Origin: Orbicella faveolata
Lineage: Eukaryota > Cnidaria > Anthozoa > Scleractinia > Merulinidae
Assembly: GCF_002042975.1 (NCBI RefSeq)
Contig: NW_018148848.1
Span: 1,969,025 to 2,033,024, forward strand
Length of the DNA stretch: 64,000 bases
Direction: 5' to 3'
Shown: one piece after another, positions 48,901 to 59,686 of the stretch
Layout: every line of letters begins with the position of its first letter
How positions within the stretch are numbered: position 1 is the first letter of the stretch
Made by a program: the position numbers and the translations under genes
The notes under the pieces: generated by a model
Told to the model about the DNA's origin: nothing
Database searches by the model: none
The model's input: the letters and a program-made list of their open reading frames with translations, nothing else

Positions 48901-51900
48901 GTGGATTCGATTCCCTTTGTATCGTAATCTCATTTGCCGTCTTAACAAGGTTAACTGCCCATGAACTAGTGTTGTTTGGATTCTAATTTGACTTCCAGAC
49001 TAAATGCAACTAGAATATTAATTCAATGTCTTAAAAAACATTGCCATGGACAGAAGCCAAAGCTTTTGATAGATTCACTCACTTAAGCTACTGACCACTT
49101 CTCGATCCATTCTTAAAAGTCATACCGTTTAATCTCTCACTAGGAATTTTCAGTTGACTTATACATGGGGCAGTTCTGGCGAGATCCTCGACTAGGATTC
49201 GGTCTTAACAAAACTATAATACTTAGCGGAGACGCAACAAACAAGCTCTGGCTCCCGGACACATTCATTATAAATTCAATCGACACGAAAATCCATCAGC
49301 TGGTAGCTGTTAACAAGAAGGCTTGGGTGCATCTAGGCAATGGAACGATAATGTTGGTTTTGAGGTACGTGAGATACAAAATACGATAATAATTGAACAA
49401 CGAAATGCCAAGATGAACAGGTTTGTTTTCTCTAATGCCCCTGAGTAACACTTGCAGAAGAGAATTCGGCATGATTTGCGGTCGTTACCTTTTAAAACAG
49501 TCCACTGAAGACTTAAAAATGATCTCCAGTCCGTACTGCGCAGTCTCAGCACCCCAAAGTTTGAGAGTCTCATTCGATGGAATGCGAATCGATGTTATTC
49601 GTTATGAACTGCTTACCTTCTCTTTGAGGCATTTTAAATTCTTTTTCCAACAGTTTCTTTGACTTGAACGCTACAAAGTTGTTTCACTTGGTGATATCGG
49701 AACGAACGAGGTATAACGCTTCTCAAACTCATTAATAATTCACCAAGTTTAATCAACTGAGAAAATCATGACTGTGACAGTGTTTGGAAATCTGATCCAA
49801 TTAGCATAGATTTCTACGATTTTATTTCTTCATTTTCTCCTTAGTTTTAGTTTCGATTGAGAAGATATATCAAACACTCAAGACAGTGTTTGACCACTTT
49901 TCCCAACACCTCGAAGTTCGTCAGAAATACTCCGTTACGCCTCGTACGTTCAACTCTCCTCTCGGTGTTTGGAAATATGGTCAAACACGGTCGTTCGTAT
50001 TTGATATATTACTTCGTAATCATGATGGCAGTTGACACGAAACTTTGAATTTACCTCATGTAAGTAGCTGCAACATGCTGCATTATTCAATTCAAAACAG
50101 AAAAACGTAAACAAACTCCCGAGAGTGCGCAGTACGGACTGGAAATCATCTTTAAGCATAATTTGATCTCCCTAGAAAACCCAGTCTCGAGGACAAATTT
50201 GAAGTAAGATACAAAAAGTTGGCTTGTTTTTCCTCATCGACCTATTCTCGCCTTTCACAGATATACCGCTCGAAGTTCTTGTAGGGTGGACCTGAGAGAT
50301 TATCCTTTGGATGATCAGATTTGTCACCTGGCCTTTGAAAGCTGTAAGTTGTTAAAGTTTACATTGACGCAAAGATCACACACAATCAACACATTTTCTG
50401 TATTCATTATAACTCCTCAGTACTACCTGAAAAATGTCTCTCTTAAGAAAAGCCATTGTTTTGAAACTGGCAATTGACGGCTGCTTGAAAGCGACCTACA
50501 TGCTCAACACTTAATTAAGTTGGTATTTAGGCCTTTCGTGGTCATCTATTTCATTTTACGTCATGTTTAGTCCACCGAGATCCTAAAAATACTATACAAT
50601 TTTTTTTTTTTTTAACATGATTACTTTTCTAGTTTCGTTCGAAAACACGGATCTAAATCTGACTTGGAAGCAAGCAATAGGAACCGACATTTACATTTAT
50701 GACAATGAAATGGCACAGTTTGATATTTTAACAGCAAGAAGAGCTGGGAAACACAGTGTTTATCATTCTGGTGAGTAGATTGTCAGAGCCAATCTGGTTA
50801 GGCGTTTAGGTCTGCCGAGCATTAATTGGCTGAAAGATGTATTCATTGTCTATTTCTATTTAAAGAACAATGTTCTTTGGTGGCGGGAAGGCTTATAAAC
50901 GGAATTATTATTACAATTTTTTTGTTAGCGGAAAGAGGTGTGAAGAGGCGGGGGTAGAGTTATTGGGAAATGGGTCGGGCCTTACATTTGGAACCTTACT
51001 GCACACATACGAAGAAGAACAATTACATTTGTAAGTTATACCACGTTTTTGAACTAGCATTTCTCCTCTTATTCATCAGAGACATTTGCTGGTCTTACAG
51101 CCACGATACGTTTCAGGCGTCGAACAATGTACTATATCTTCCAAATGTACATTCCATGTATCTGCGTTGTCATTCTGTCGTGGGTGAGTTTCTGGATTGA
51201 CGAGACGGACGGATCTGATCGCGTTGGACTGGGGATAGCCACGGTACTAACCATCAGCTTCATGCGGGGCTCAATGAATGACAGCGTGCCTCGCGTATCT
51301 TATCTCAAGTCTGTGGATTATTTTTTGTTGGGTTCCTTTGTATTCGTGTTCATGACGCTGATTGAGTACGTGTTAGTCTTGAAACAGACTAGAAAGGAAA
51401 AGAAAAAGAAGAATGAGAAAAATAAAGAAACGATTGCGCGAGATCGGCAGCGCGAGGCTGAGTTACTGTTCCCCGAATCAGAGGACGAGAAGGTAAGTTA
51501 TTATCTGGTAGCTCCATGAATGGGCAAGATGAATCGAGTCCTACGCTGTGATTGGCTACGCGAGTAGGCGAGATGGCGCTATCTTGCCCGCTCGGGATTG
51601 CCAGCTGTGTCCCGCAAGAAAGTAGTGTCCTTTTTTCATATAAGCTTGTTCAGTCAAGATGTCTAGATATTGGCTAAAAGAACTTGGCCAATATCCAGCC
51701 ATCTTGAGCTCACGCTTTGTCACTAACTCATATCAGAAGCTACGTATTGTGCCAATACAAGAGCACTGTCTGTTTAAGATGACGAATATAAAATTGGAAC
51801 TGCACACCTAGCTTGCTGGTTATAAACCAGTAAATCTTTTTATGGCCTTATCTTAAGTCAATTATGAGCCATTTATCGCCTGGTTTTGCTTGGCATCTAA

Positions 51901-52623
51901 GCTAGTCCTAAAAAAAAAAATGTAAAACTGTTCAGATGAAATTGAGTTAAATTTCCATAGCAAATGGTTTGTCGTTGGGTAAAACACTGGATAAAAAACC
52001 GCCGAGTTTTTCACCAGGAAATAGACGCAACAGAAAACTTGCATGTCGAATTCCCCTTTTCGACCACTTTCTGCACGGTTATACTTCAAAACATAAGCGT
52101 TATATCTTGAAGGGTTTGATCGTACTGAACGTTACGAATTGAGGAATAATCACTTTGGTGTTGTTGGAGAGATCATCACGTGACGGCTATAGCGTGTAGA
52201 GGTGAGAGCGGAACTAATCTGAACTTTTATCAATCGCTTTCTTAGGTGTGTGTTACAGTGTCAGTTGGTAGTAAAACATACGACTTTAAAAACGGTAGAA
52301 TAAAAACGGAGGATAATTCGGAGGCCAACTGCAACACGCATAATGGTGGCGGAAGAAACGTCAGAATTGTAGATCCGCGGAGCAATATGCCAAAGACTAA
52401 ACGGAAGCCGCCAAACCGCGCGCAGCTGAAAAAGCTTCATAGAAGGCCCTCCATGATTCAGATGATTAGAAAGACTATTGAAGAAGGCGAAGAGGAAATC
52501 TGCTACTTGGATAAGTACTCCAGGATCTTCTTTCCTCTTTCGTACACTATCTTTCTGGGAATATACTTTGGTATCTACACTGTGCGGTGGGAAAATATCG
52601 TACAGGGCGAACAAATGTCGTAG
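45914..52623 (+). CDS. Cys-loop receptor, GABA-A/glycine-receptor-like subunit (5' end uncertain)
   Basis: Exons 45914-46000, 46586-46734, 47026-47093, 49144-49364, 50261-50343, 50633-50770, 51080-51492, 52246-52623 join in frame and end at TAG. An in-frame ATG at 45957 gives 497 aa, but the signal peptide is missing, so an upstream exon is likely. Using that numbering: ligand-binding landmarks are YDKRIRPF near 55-62, QFWRDPRLGF near 97-106 and WLPDTF. The 13-residue Cys-loop is CRVDLRDYPLDDQIC (168-182). M1 is about 251-273, M2 about 282-301 (RVGLGIATVLTIS, Leu at 9'), then the family motif VPRVSYLKSVDYF and M3. A long basic M3-M4 loop precedes M4 (FFPLSYTIFLGIYFGIYTV) near the end. It acts as a pentameric ligand-gated channel at the plasma membrane. 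The -2'/-1' positions are Ser/Asp instead of Pro/Ala. Confidence 0.9.
47566..48440 (-). mobile_element. LINE 3' fragment in receptor intron
   Basis: Minus-strand frames read like a LINE C-terminus (LDPTLNFDTHFQKIYKKAAG, then RIYQSMIMPIFTYCG, later CLNGTACFPYKDYFHRLHHN). The 3' tail is a (ATT)n tract at 47566-47593. A block of about 60 bp (aagttatcaacagttaaaaa … gcattttggg) is tandemly duplicated at about 47965-48030 and 48045-48102, and a 23-bp block is duplicated near 48372-48422. It lies in the intron between the third and fourth exons of the Cys-loop receptor; broken and inactive. Confidence 0.8.
49515..50153. repeat. Nested inverted repeats in receptor intron
   Basis: An outer inverted pair of about 33 bp lies at 49515-49548 and 50121-50153 (core cagtccgtactgcgca). 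Inside it, at about 49862-50011, is a second foldback with arms containing gatatatcaaa and gtgtttgacca. Likely one MITE inserted in another or an old foldback element. No clear target duplication was read. Confidence 0.6.
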
Positions 52624-52943
52624 AACCTTAATAGATCACTTATTTTTATCTGGTTAAAGATGCCCTTGTTCTGTTACTTTTCCAAATCTTGAGCGAAACA
52701 CAGTCTACTATGATTCACAGTGCAATTGTTTACTGATGCAAGAGGTGTTTACTTGAGAGGAGGAGATAATCAGTGAGATCCGATTATAAAGAAAGCTAAT
52801 GAGTAGCCTCATCGTTGAATTGGCTGACACATGTTGCGGGAGCCGCTTCTCGTTATTATGATAACAGATATCTATTTTAAAGCGTTAATTAGCTTGCATC
52901 GTTATTAGAGTATTAACAGCAATGCAGTTGACCACAAAAGATA
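52624..52943. other. 3'UTR of the Cys-loop receptor
   Basis: Non-coding; no clear AATAAA seen. No exon-like segment. Confidence 0.4.
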
Positions 52944-53342
52944 CAGTCGAACCTCCACTAGGGGCCACCTCTCCACAACGGCAACGACCACTAAAGCGTG
53001 CCTCAAGTGCCAAAGTAACCTCTCCACAACGGCCAGTTAATCAACGACTGACGAACAGTGTAGGCAAAACCCCATTTTTTTGTTGTAAAAGCTAAGGTGA
53101 CGAAAATGGATCCACACTGCTCATCGTTGGTCTCAGTTTCTGTCTGGGTCCTGTTTCATCAATATGTTTTGATTGTTTTACATATTTACATGCTACAATA
53201 GGCATTTTGTAAAGATAAGTATGTTGCACCCCCGAAAAAATTCAAGTATCATATTACACCCTCACCTCCTTATAACTGTTACCTCTCTATACAGGCCACT
53301 TTCCTCTGTCCCCATGGTGGGCGCTGTAGAGAGGTTCGACTA
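52944..53342. mobile_element. pogo/Tigger-like MITE
   Basis: Left tip CAGTCGAACCTCCAC is preceded by TA, and the right tip is GAGAGGTTCGACT. The interior carries gccacctctccacaacgg-type motifs characteristic of pogo/Tigger-derived MITEs. The right-hand TA duplication is decayed. No transposase. Confidence 0.7.
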
Positions 53343-53451
53343 CTATGTGTAACCGGATTGTCAACTGACACGGCACATATTTTTGATGGCTAGCTTTTCC
53401 GATTTCTCATATCCAAGGCGTAAGGGGTAGGATTTTATGTGCGGCAAAATA

Positions 53452-53620
53452 GGTCGTATTCGTTTTCTCGGTATTGAACTGGAACTAACTTGCAATGGAG
53501 TCTCATGTGGGGAAATATCATTAAAAAGAGAAAAATGTCATTTGTATTTGACAAGACTCCCCGCGTTAGCCTCAGTTGCAAGCTAGTTCCAGTCCAATAC
53601 CGGGAATACGAATATGGTCC
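53452..53620. mobile_element. Foldback MITE with about 60-bp arms
   Basis: The left arm (ggtcgtattcgttttctcgg…gaactggaactaacttgcaa) is the imperfect complement of the right arm (ttgcaagctagttccagt…cgaatatggtcc). A short spacer lies between them. No convincing target duplication, so superfamily is unassigned. Confidence 0.65.
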
Positions 53621-54067
53621 ATTAAGAAGTCGCCGGCTTGTGACATGGACTCCGCACTTTTATTTAAAACAAATTTAGGGTTCCATGTCCATTCCCAAAT
53701 TTAAAAGTACTGGGCGTTGAATGTTTTTTTTTTTTTCTTAATTTCATCCAATGAAATCACGTTGGCATAGAAAGTCAACTGACAGCACTGTTGAAATGCT
53801 GATTGCTTTGTCGTTGTTTAAGATAGAAAAAATATCCTACAATGAGCTTACTTTTAAACAGCCGTGTTAATGAGCTGGACATACTCTGGTGTTGGTTAAC
53901 AGGTAGAAAATAAAAGATACGATATTTTAGTTACCCAAACACTGTTAAAAAAAGGGGAAAAGACCACAATGTATTTCTATGTGGAAATTTAAACTTGTAC
54001 AAAACAAGCGTACTTAGATGTAACCAGATATAACTAAATAATTTGTATTTTTTTTTTAAATATAATA

Positions 54068-54589
54068 CTTATTCTTACTAATTTTCGCAGGTACTTAATT
54101 TCGCGAAAATTCGGAAGCGGAGTCTCGCGAGTATTACATTTCGCGATTCCAGGGGAAAAAAAACTGTAAACAAGTAGATTTAATTTCGCGGTTTCCCCAT
54201 TGCTTTAATCTCCCAAATCTTGATCTGTGGACCCCGTTTCACTACCAGGTGCCCACAAATGGAAAATTTGATGACTTTACTAAATATATTTTGGCAGAAT
54301 TACAAGCTGAAGATCACAGTGAATCGAAGAAAGAGTGCTAAATAGTTGAATACAAGACCCAAAGACTATATTTTCAAGGACAGAAATTGAACAGTTACAT
54401 GTACCAACAAGACCGTGACTCAGAACTTTTAAAATCCGTGCATGTTTTGTTTTCCGACATAATCTGTTGTTAAATTTCGCTTGTTAATTTTCGCGCTCTC
54501 TTTTTTTTTCGCGAGTAATAATTTTTGCGACTTTTTCCAAAACGCGAAATTTGCGAAATTTAGAACGCACGAAAATTGGTGAGAATAAG
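54068..54589. mobile_element. MITE with cttattcttactaattttcg ends
   Basis: Tips are cttattcttactaattttcg and, inverted from the right, cttattctcaccaattttcg. The interior contains several aatttcgcg motifs in both orientations. About 520 bp, non-coding. Confidence 0.65.
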
Positions 54590-55469
54590 TTAGTTTTGTT
54601 GGATAGAGACTGAATAATCTGCATTCCCTTTATATAAGTTAAGGTATCTTGAAATCTTTTAATAAACTGCAAACTAATATTTTACTGACTCCATGTAGAA
54701 ATAACTATCCTTGATAATCAGCCATTTTGCTATTCTTTTTATGAGATGAAAGTATCTAAGTATTCCACGACAACAATTTATTTATAGTTTCTGTCATAAC
54801 ATATCTCTTTTCTTCTTGTCCCATAGTATTATGGAGGTCATTTTAGCGCATCGTATTATTTGCATACCAGCTCCCGCATTTTGGTTTCAAACTACATTTC
54901 GAAAGACATATAGATTAAATTAGAATAATATTCAACATATTGCAGTGACGAAATTGGTGGTACTGTTACTCAAAGCCTGAAATAATTCCCATGCAAAGCT
55001 TATTTCGTTGTAATTCTGGCCCACCGGTTTTCTTTAACTATTTTGTCCCAAAGGCGTAATGTTTGTATTTACGTATACCAACAAAATTGATCTTTTTTTG
55101 CTTTTTCTCCGACTAGTAATGTAAAGCACTTTGGCTCCTGATGGGTTGAAAAAAGATGCCTGTCTCTAACACTAGTGTTAGAGTTTTAACAACCTGCAGG
55201 ATCAGTTTTTACTAGCATTTTACTGCGTCTTGGCATAACTCTCTCGAGACTAAGGAAAAAAGTCCTCCATTGGTTGAGTTCAACATCATCGCCCAGATTG
55301 CATACAGCATATCCATGTGGGCAAAACAAACGGAAAAAAACCTCACGACAACAACCGCTACTGTTACTGCTAGACCTTGAGAATGCACACATGGAGGTCA
55401 TGAATTATATTTGTTTTCAAAACTAAAAAGAACCCTCTTCACGTTATTACATTATTACTCCACGTCCTG
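54590..55469. other. Intergenic, no gene seen
   Basis: AT-rich; includes a perfect 20-bp palindrome ctctaacactagtgttagag near 55167. The minus-strand open frame at 55186-55401 is not supported as a gene and probably belongs to 3' sequence of the gene at 55470-55940. Confidence 0.4.
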
Positions 55470-55940
55470 TCACGTTACAGTATATAAGCGCAGGATTGCG
55501 TGACCAGCTTCCTCAAGCATAGGAACGAGAAACCATAGAATAAACACGGTTATGGTAATGAAGACAGCGGATGAAACACCATATCCCGCCAGTTCAACAA
55601 GTTCTCGCGTTGCTTGGTTGATTAAACTTCCTGCTTTTACAACTAATAGAAGAAGCAAATGTAAAATTGCACCAACGATCTTTTCTATAATGAGAGCTGT
55701 CCCAAAACTGATCTCCGACACTATTCGAGCTGCCAACACGAGCAGAATTTTCAAGACCTCGCGAATCAGTCCAAAGAATACTTGAAGTACTGTGTATATT
55801 CCTTCCCCCGTATAACACACCAAGAATAGGTAGAAATTGCAGATAACATATAGAACCAGACGACCTAGTTCATGGATAAAGTTTCGGAATATGAAACGAG
55901 CAAGAGATGTGTCAGTTTCTTTCGCTTTCTTTGGCGCCAT
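55470..55940 (-). CDS. Small intronless hydrophobic membrane protein, unknown family
   Basis: Single open frame, 156 aa from the ATG at 55940 (MAPKKAKETDTS…), which has a good Kozak context (gacATGG). The frame extends further upstream to 56018 but without another ATG. A basic N-terminus is followed by several long hydrophobic stretches (LVLYVICNFYLFLVCYTGEG, VGAILHLLLLLVVKAGSLI, VSSAVFITITVFILWFLVPM) separated by amphipathic helices with regularly spaced charged residues. Two to four membrane segments seem likely. A similar-looking protein is encoded on the same strand at 56646-57074. I do not recognise the family. Confidence 0.6.
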   Translation of the reverse strand: MAPKKAKETDTSLARFIFRNFIHELGRLVLYVICNFYLFLVCYTGEGIYTVLQVFFGLIREVLKILLVLAARIVSEISFGTALIIEKIVGAILHLLLLLVVKAGSLINQATRELVELAGYGVSSAVFITITVFILWFLVPMLEEAGHAILRLYTVT

Positions 55941-56645
55941 GTCAATTTCGCTGTAGATGTTCGTTTCTTTAAGATGACACACGCCGGAGCTTTCAAATGT
56001 TCGCTGGTTTGTCCTCACGCTTTAGGATGAGTATGAAGATAAAGGTTCCAGTAATTTAGCAAATATTCTGCGAATTGCCGGCATTCGCATTCATGTTCGA
56101 TTGTTTATCGACCGTTCTGATGTATTCAAAAAAGCGGGACAAAATCGAAATCTGAATGTACCAATACAGAGACTCATCTTTGCTTCAAATCAGTTCAAAT
56201 TAATACGAAACCCAGACTTGGGTAACTCTTGTTGCTCTTGTAGTTTCCAAAGGTCTCCTCTGCATTTTGGTTGAGAGCCATGAAGCTCCAGCGACAGTTG
56301 TAACACACATGAAACCCATGTCGATAAACGGAAACAATCATGCGTTGATTGCGTGACAATGCAGATATGTTAATTATGAAATCCTGTTACTCACGCAAAC
56401 GCAATCAGTCCAAGAAGTAAGTAATCGAGCGTCGAGTGCTCATTTATGCTTCATTATTACACATTTTTTTTTTGTTTCAAACGAAAATTAAATAAATCCA
56501 GTTATTGTTAAGGAAATTATGTCGGCCTGCGAATAGGATTACTACGGAGAAAGAGAAGTTGCATTACATGTGTTTGTCACTATCAGCATATCTGCACCAC
56601 TGATCATATTAGCATATTATACGATTTTGTAACCTTTTCAGAACT
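55941..56645. other. Intergenic spacer between the two membrane-protein genes
   Basis: Presumed 5' region of the gene at 55470-55940 and 3' region of the gene at 56646-57074. No other exon-like sequence or clear repeat. Confidence 0.4.
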
Positions 56646-57074
56646 TTATCTCCCTGGAGAAAAGATGGAGATTATTCGAAGAGCAGCGTAGCCGAGGGAA
56701 AACACGATCACCACGACTAAATAACAAAGTAGACTAACCATCTGACGCAATCCTCGAATGATTACGTGGCTTCCACTGTCTAACACTTGTACGATGATGC
56801 CAATTACGATGATCAATAATTCTTCAACACCACGGAGAATTACTCGTGTTAAAGTGACTGTTAATTCTTCGGCAAGTTTGACAGTTATTTTTATAAGCCA
56901 TCGTAAGGACTCCTTAAAAAGCCGTGCAATTCCCAAGACAATAACACCGGACAAATCTTTGAGGATGAATAGAGTAGCAAGGAAGACCCCGACAAAGATT
57001 CTCGACATCGTCGAAATTAATCCATTTCGCTGGTTAAAAACCATCCGATTTCCATCTTCAGTTTTAGGTTTCAT
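56646..57074 (-). CDS. Small intronless hydrophobic membrane protein, unknown family (second)
   Basis: Single open frame of 142 aa from the ATG at 57074 (MKPKTEDGNRMVF…; -3 is A). It has a polar N-terminus of about 24 residues, then hydrophobic or amphipathic helices (IFVGVFLATLFILKDLSGVI, ELLIIVIGIIVQVL, LLCYLVVVIVFSLGYAALRI). Size, strand, lack of introns and the helix-rich make-up parallel the gene at 55470-55940, so the two could be diverged tandem paralogues; the sequences do not align clearly by eye. A TATA-like tttata lies at 57268-57273 (TATAAA on the minus strand). Confidence 0.55.
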   Translation of the reverse strand: MKPKTEDGNRMVFNQRNGLISTMSRIFVGVFLATLFILKDLSGVIVLGIARLFKESLRWLIKITVKLAEELTVTLTRVILRGVEELLIIVIGIIVQVLDSGSHVIIRGLRQMVSLLCYLVVVIVFSLGYAALRIISIFSPGR

Positions 57075-57267
57075 TGTATGCTGTTTGATGATTAATTCCT
57101 TCCGGATTTTTCTGTGTTTCCTCGTAAATCAAAGCTATATCTCCTCTTGCGTAGTCACAACATGTAGATGATTTTCTTCTACCCCATAGACTTTTCCATA
57201 GTAGGAGTCAACAGAACAGTCGATCAATCCTAGACTGTTCCTACTCCCTTTATCCAATACAATCAAC

Positions 57268-57273
57268 TTTATA
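57268..57273 (-). promoter_or_regulatory. TATA-like box
   Basis: TATAAA on the minus strand, about 195 bases upstream of the ATG at 57074. Position is plausible for a promoter with a short 5'UTR, but this is based on motif alone. Confidence 0.3.
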
Positions 57274-57577
57274 TGATGTTATAGTGGCGAATTTTATGCA
57301 AAAGTGTTGTCTGGCGCCGTAAGATATTGGAAATGATTCGTCTACCACTGCGAAACGAAAGCGTCTGTCACGAGGGACTAACGATTGAGCGATTGGTTAC
57401 GTATGTGTACACAGTACGTGTCACGCAACACGTTCACCTCGCCTAACATCGCTCACGGCCATCTCGCTTCAATTCAGGTCCTTGAGCCAGCGTCATGGAT
57501 ACGCGGAGCATTTTATTGTGCCGTCTTCGCGCAGTGACTTAATATCAGAGAGCTCGATCCAGCCTGTTTTAGGTATA

Positions 57578-57766
57578 CAGTAAAACCCCGTTAATACGAC
57601 CACCTTCGGGCCATGGAAAATTGGTCGCATTAACGGGGTGGTCGTATTAAAGGGGTTCTTTAAATGAGAAAATGACTGACTGAACTTTTTGGGGGGCTAG
57701 AATAAAGTGGCCGTAATAACGAGGAGGTCGTGTTAACGGGGTGATCGTAAGGCGGGGGTTCCACTG
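57578..57766. mobile_element. pogo/Tigger-like MITE with flanking relatives
   Basis: Left tip CAGTAAAACCCCGTTAATAC is preceded by TA; the right tip is GGGGGTTCCACTG. The interior repeats (g)gtcgtattaa / ggtcgtgttaacgggg. Sequence from 57790 to 57910 holds further gtgtccg(t/c)a-type motifs of the same kind, perhaps a second degraded copy. Confidence 0.7.
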
Positions 57767-58330
57767 AAGTACAGAAGAGGGTACGAAGAGAGTTATCCGT
57801 TGCAAGGTGTTAGTAACAGAGAGGTGTCCGTACTAAGGTGTCTCAATACAGGGTGTCCGCATTAGGAGGCTCCGTTACAATGACTAAGGTGTTCATAACA
57901 AGGAGGTGACAATAAAATGAAATAATTTCACAAATTTTTAAAATATCAAATAGTGAAATCTTCCGTGAGCACTTTCTTCTCTTATAAATACAAACTTGTT
58001 ACTACATGCAAAGTCATAATTTTTTTTGCAGATCTACTGTCTAAAGTTGTTACAAATTAAATATCCTATTTACAGATAAAATAAATTGATCTTTTGTTGT
58101 AAAACAATTTCAGACAAAAAGTGGGTCTGTCAAAAATTCTAGTTGCACTCAAATGTAACCAACATAACACGGGTGATTTACACTCTGCGACGACAAGTGG
58201 ATTCAACCTTAAACCTTTCGCCATCTGTCCCCTGGGCCAAAAGCTCAGTAAAGACTATTGCACTGAATCCATTGTCACACTGGACATGTTTTAAAATCTC
58301 CTATTAATAAGACGGTGACATTTGATGTAA

Positions 58331-58736
58331 GGCCACGTTCACTGCGAGGCAGAATAAATTTGAAAACGCAGCTTTATTTTCACGGCAAGGCCTAGCTCCC
58401 ATCCACCCTAACTCTTTACGAAAACGGAGCTTTTCGAGAACCCTGTTTAAGACGGAGGAATTTAAAAACGCCAGCTTTGCTTGTTAGTGTAGCATGTTCC
58501 AGGCCCTCGTTGTTTCTCTCGCTCGCCCTTTTTTTCTCGCTCGTCCCCAACTACCGAGAGCCTGGAACAGGCCGTGTTAGTGTAGACGGAAAACGTTTTG
58601 AAAAAGGAGCTTCTCGTAAACGATAACGTCACGATGATCATGTGATTTCTCTGTCCGAGTTTTCCTCAAACAAAAATCCAAAATGACCACTGATTGTTGC
58701 GTTTTTAAATTTCTCCGGCGTAATGTGGACGGGGCC
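58331..58736. mobile_element. PIF/Harbinger-like MITE, copy 2, with a nested insertion
   Basis: Begins ggccacgttcac, ends aatgtggacggggcc, flanked by TAA at 58328-58330 and 58737-58739. The right arm is the complement of the left arm of the element at 617-927. The nested MITE at 58493-58574 interrupts it. The 3-bp TAA duplication supports PIF/Harbinger. Confidence 0.75.
58493..58574. mobile_element. Short MITE nested in the Harbinger-like element
   Basis: Flanked by tgttagtgtag on both sides (58482-58492, 58575-58585; the target duplication is probably the 9-bp part tgttagtgt). Ends catgttccaggccctcg and, inverted from the right, cggcctgttccaggctctcg. Ends and ctcgctcg-rich interior match the element at 3298-3506. 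Its insertion postdates the Harbinger-like copy. Confidence 0.7.
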
Positions 58737-58739
58737 TAA

Positions 58740-59686
58740 GTTTCTTCAATCTGTTTAAGCACTATTGCTCCGATAGCTAGTCGAAGTTCGTTTATAATGC
58801 AAAATTTAGATAGAGTTAAAATCCCAGACCCGCACTCTGTGATCATAGGAAACACTGATTATTCTGGTGGAATCAACATGGATGCAGTTGACATTATCCT
58901 TGTGTCCTCTTAGAGTCTGAATACATGAGCCCCTGGGTGAGGAACAAATACAAATCAGTCAATCAATCAATCAGTCAATCAATCAATCAATCAATCAAAC
59001 AAACAAACAAATCTGGACAGCCAGTCAGTCGATGCTGTTACCATAGACATAGTTAATAAAGGGAAGTGCTTATGAAACCTGACAAAGGTCTTTTTTGTAT
59101 ATTTTTGTTGGCTATTTTGGAGGTTGACCCTGCACAAAACCTGGCAAAATACAAAAGGTGGCTATGTGTGCTCAAACAACAAATCAATAGAAGCATTGCG
59201 CTTATGTAGTTCATGTATAGTCAATGAGCATAAAACAAACGATTTGCAGGATCAAGGACCCTCCAATGTAAATCTTAGCCTGTTTGTTTCAGACTCGTAC
59301 CCGGTAGCTATTTACGCGTCTTTTTGGGGAGAGAAGATTGGATACTAGGGTGGATTAGAGCAGGCATCAACTCCCCGCGCGCTCCACTTGATCCAGATCG
59401 CTTTCTCTTTGAAACAATCCAATTTGACCCGTAAACAGCGACTGGGTACGAGTCTGTGTTTGTTTGCGTCTTCGATGTTTACCGGGCTTCTTAAACATTC
59501 TCTCTATTACCCATCCTGTAACTTAGCAATGTTTCCTGACACAAAAGAAAAGTCAGTTCTTCTCGTGGCTTGCGGACAAATGTCAGGTCACCTTTCACCT
59601 GGCATCATTGTAACTGTATGGCGGAGGAACCTACCCTGTTTTCGGCTTGATAGTGCGAAGAATGTTTGTATGTGATATTTTGATAC
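58740..59686. other. Intergenic with CAAT-type microsatellite
   Basis: A (CAAT)n/(CAAA)n tract at about 58957-59010 follows aggaacaaatacaaat, which looks like the 3' tail of an old retroelement. No exon recognised. If the WD40 gene is spliced past 59690, its last exon would lie in or beyond this stretch, but I could not place it. Confidence 0.45.

Noticed and set aside
55941-56018. 26-residue N-terminal extension of the 156-aa protein
   Set aside because: It starts at GTG, not ATG; the ATG at 55940 has a good Kozak context and is preferred.
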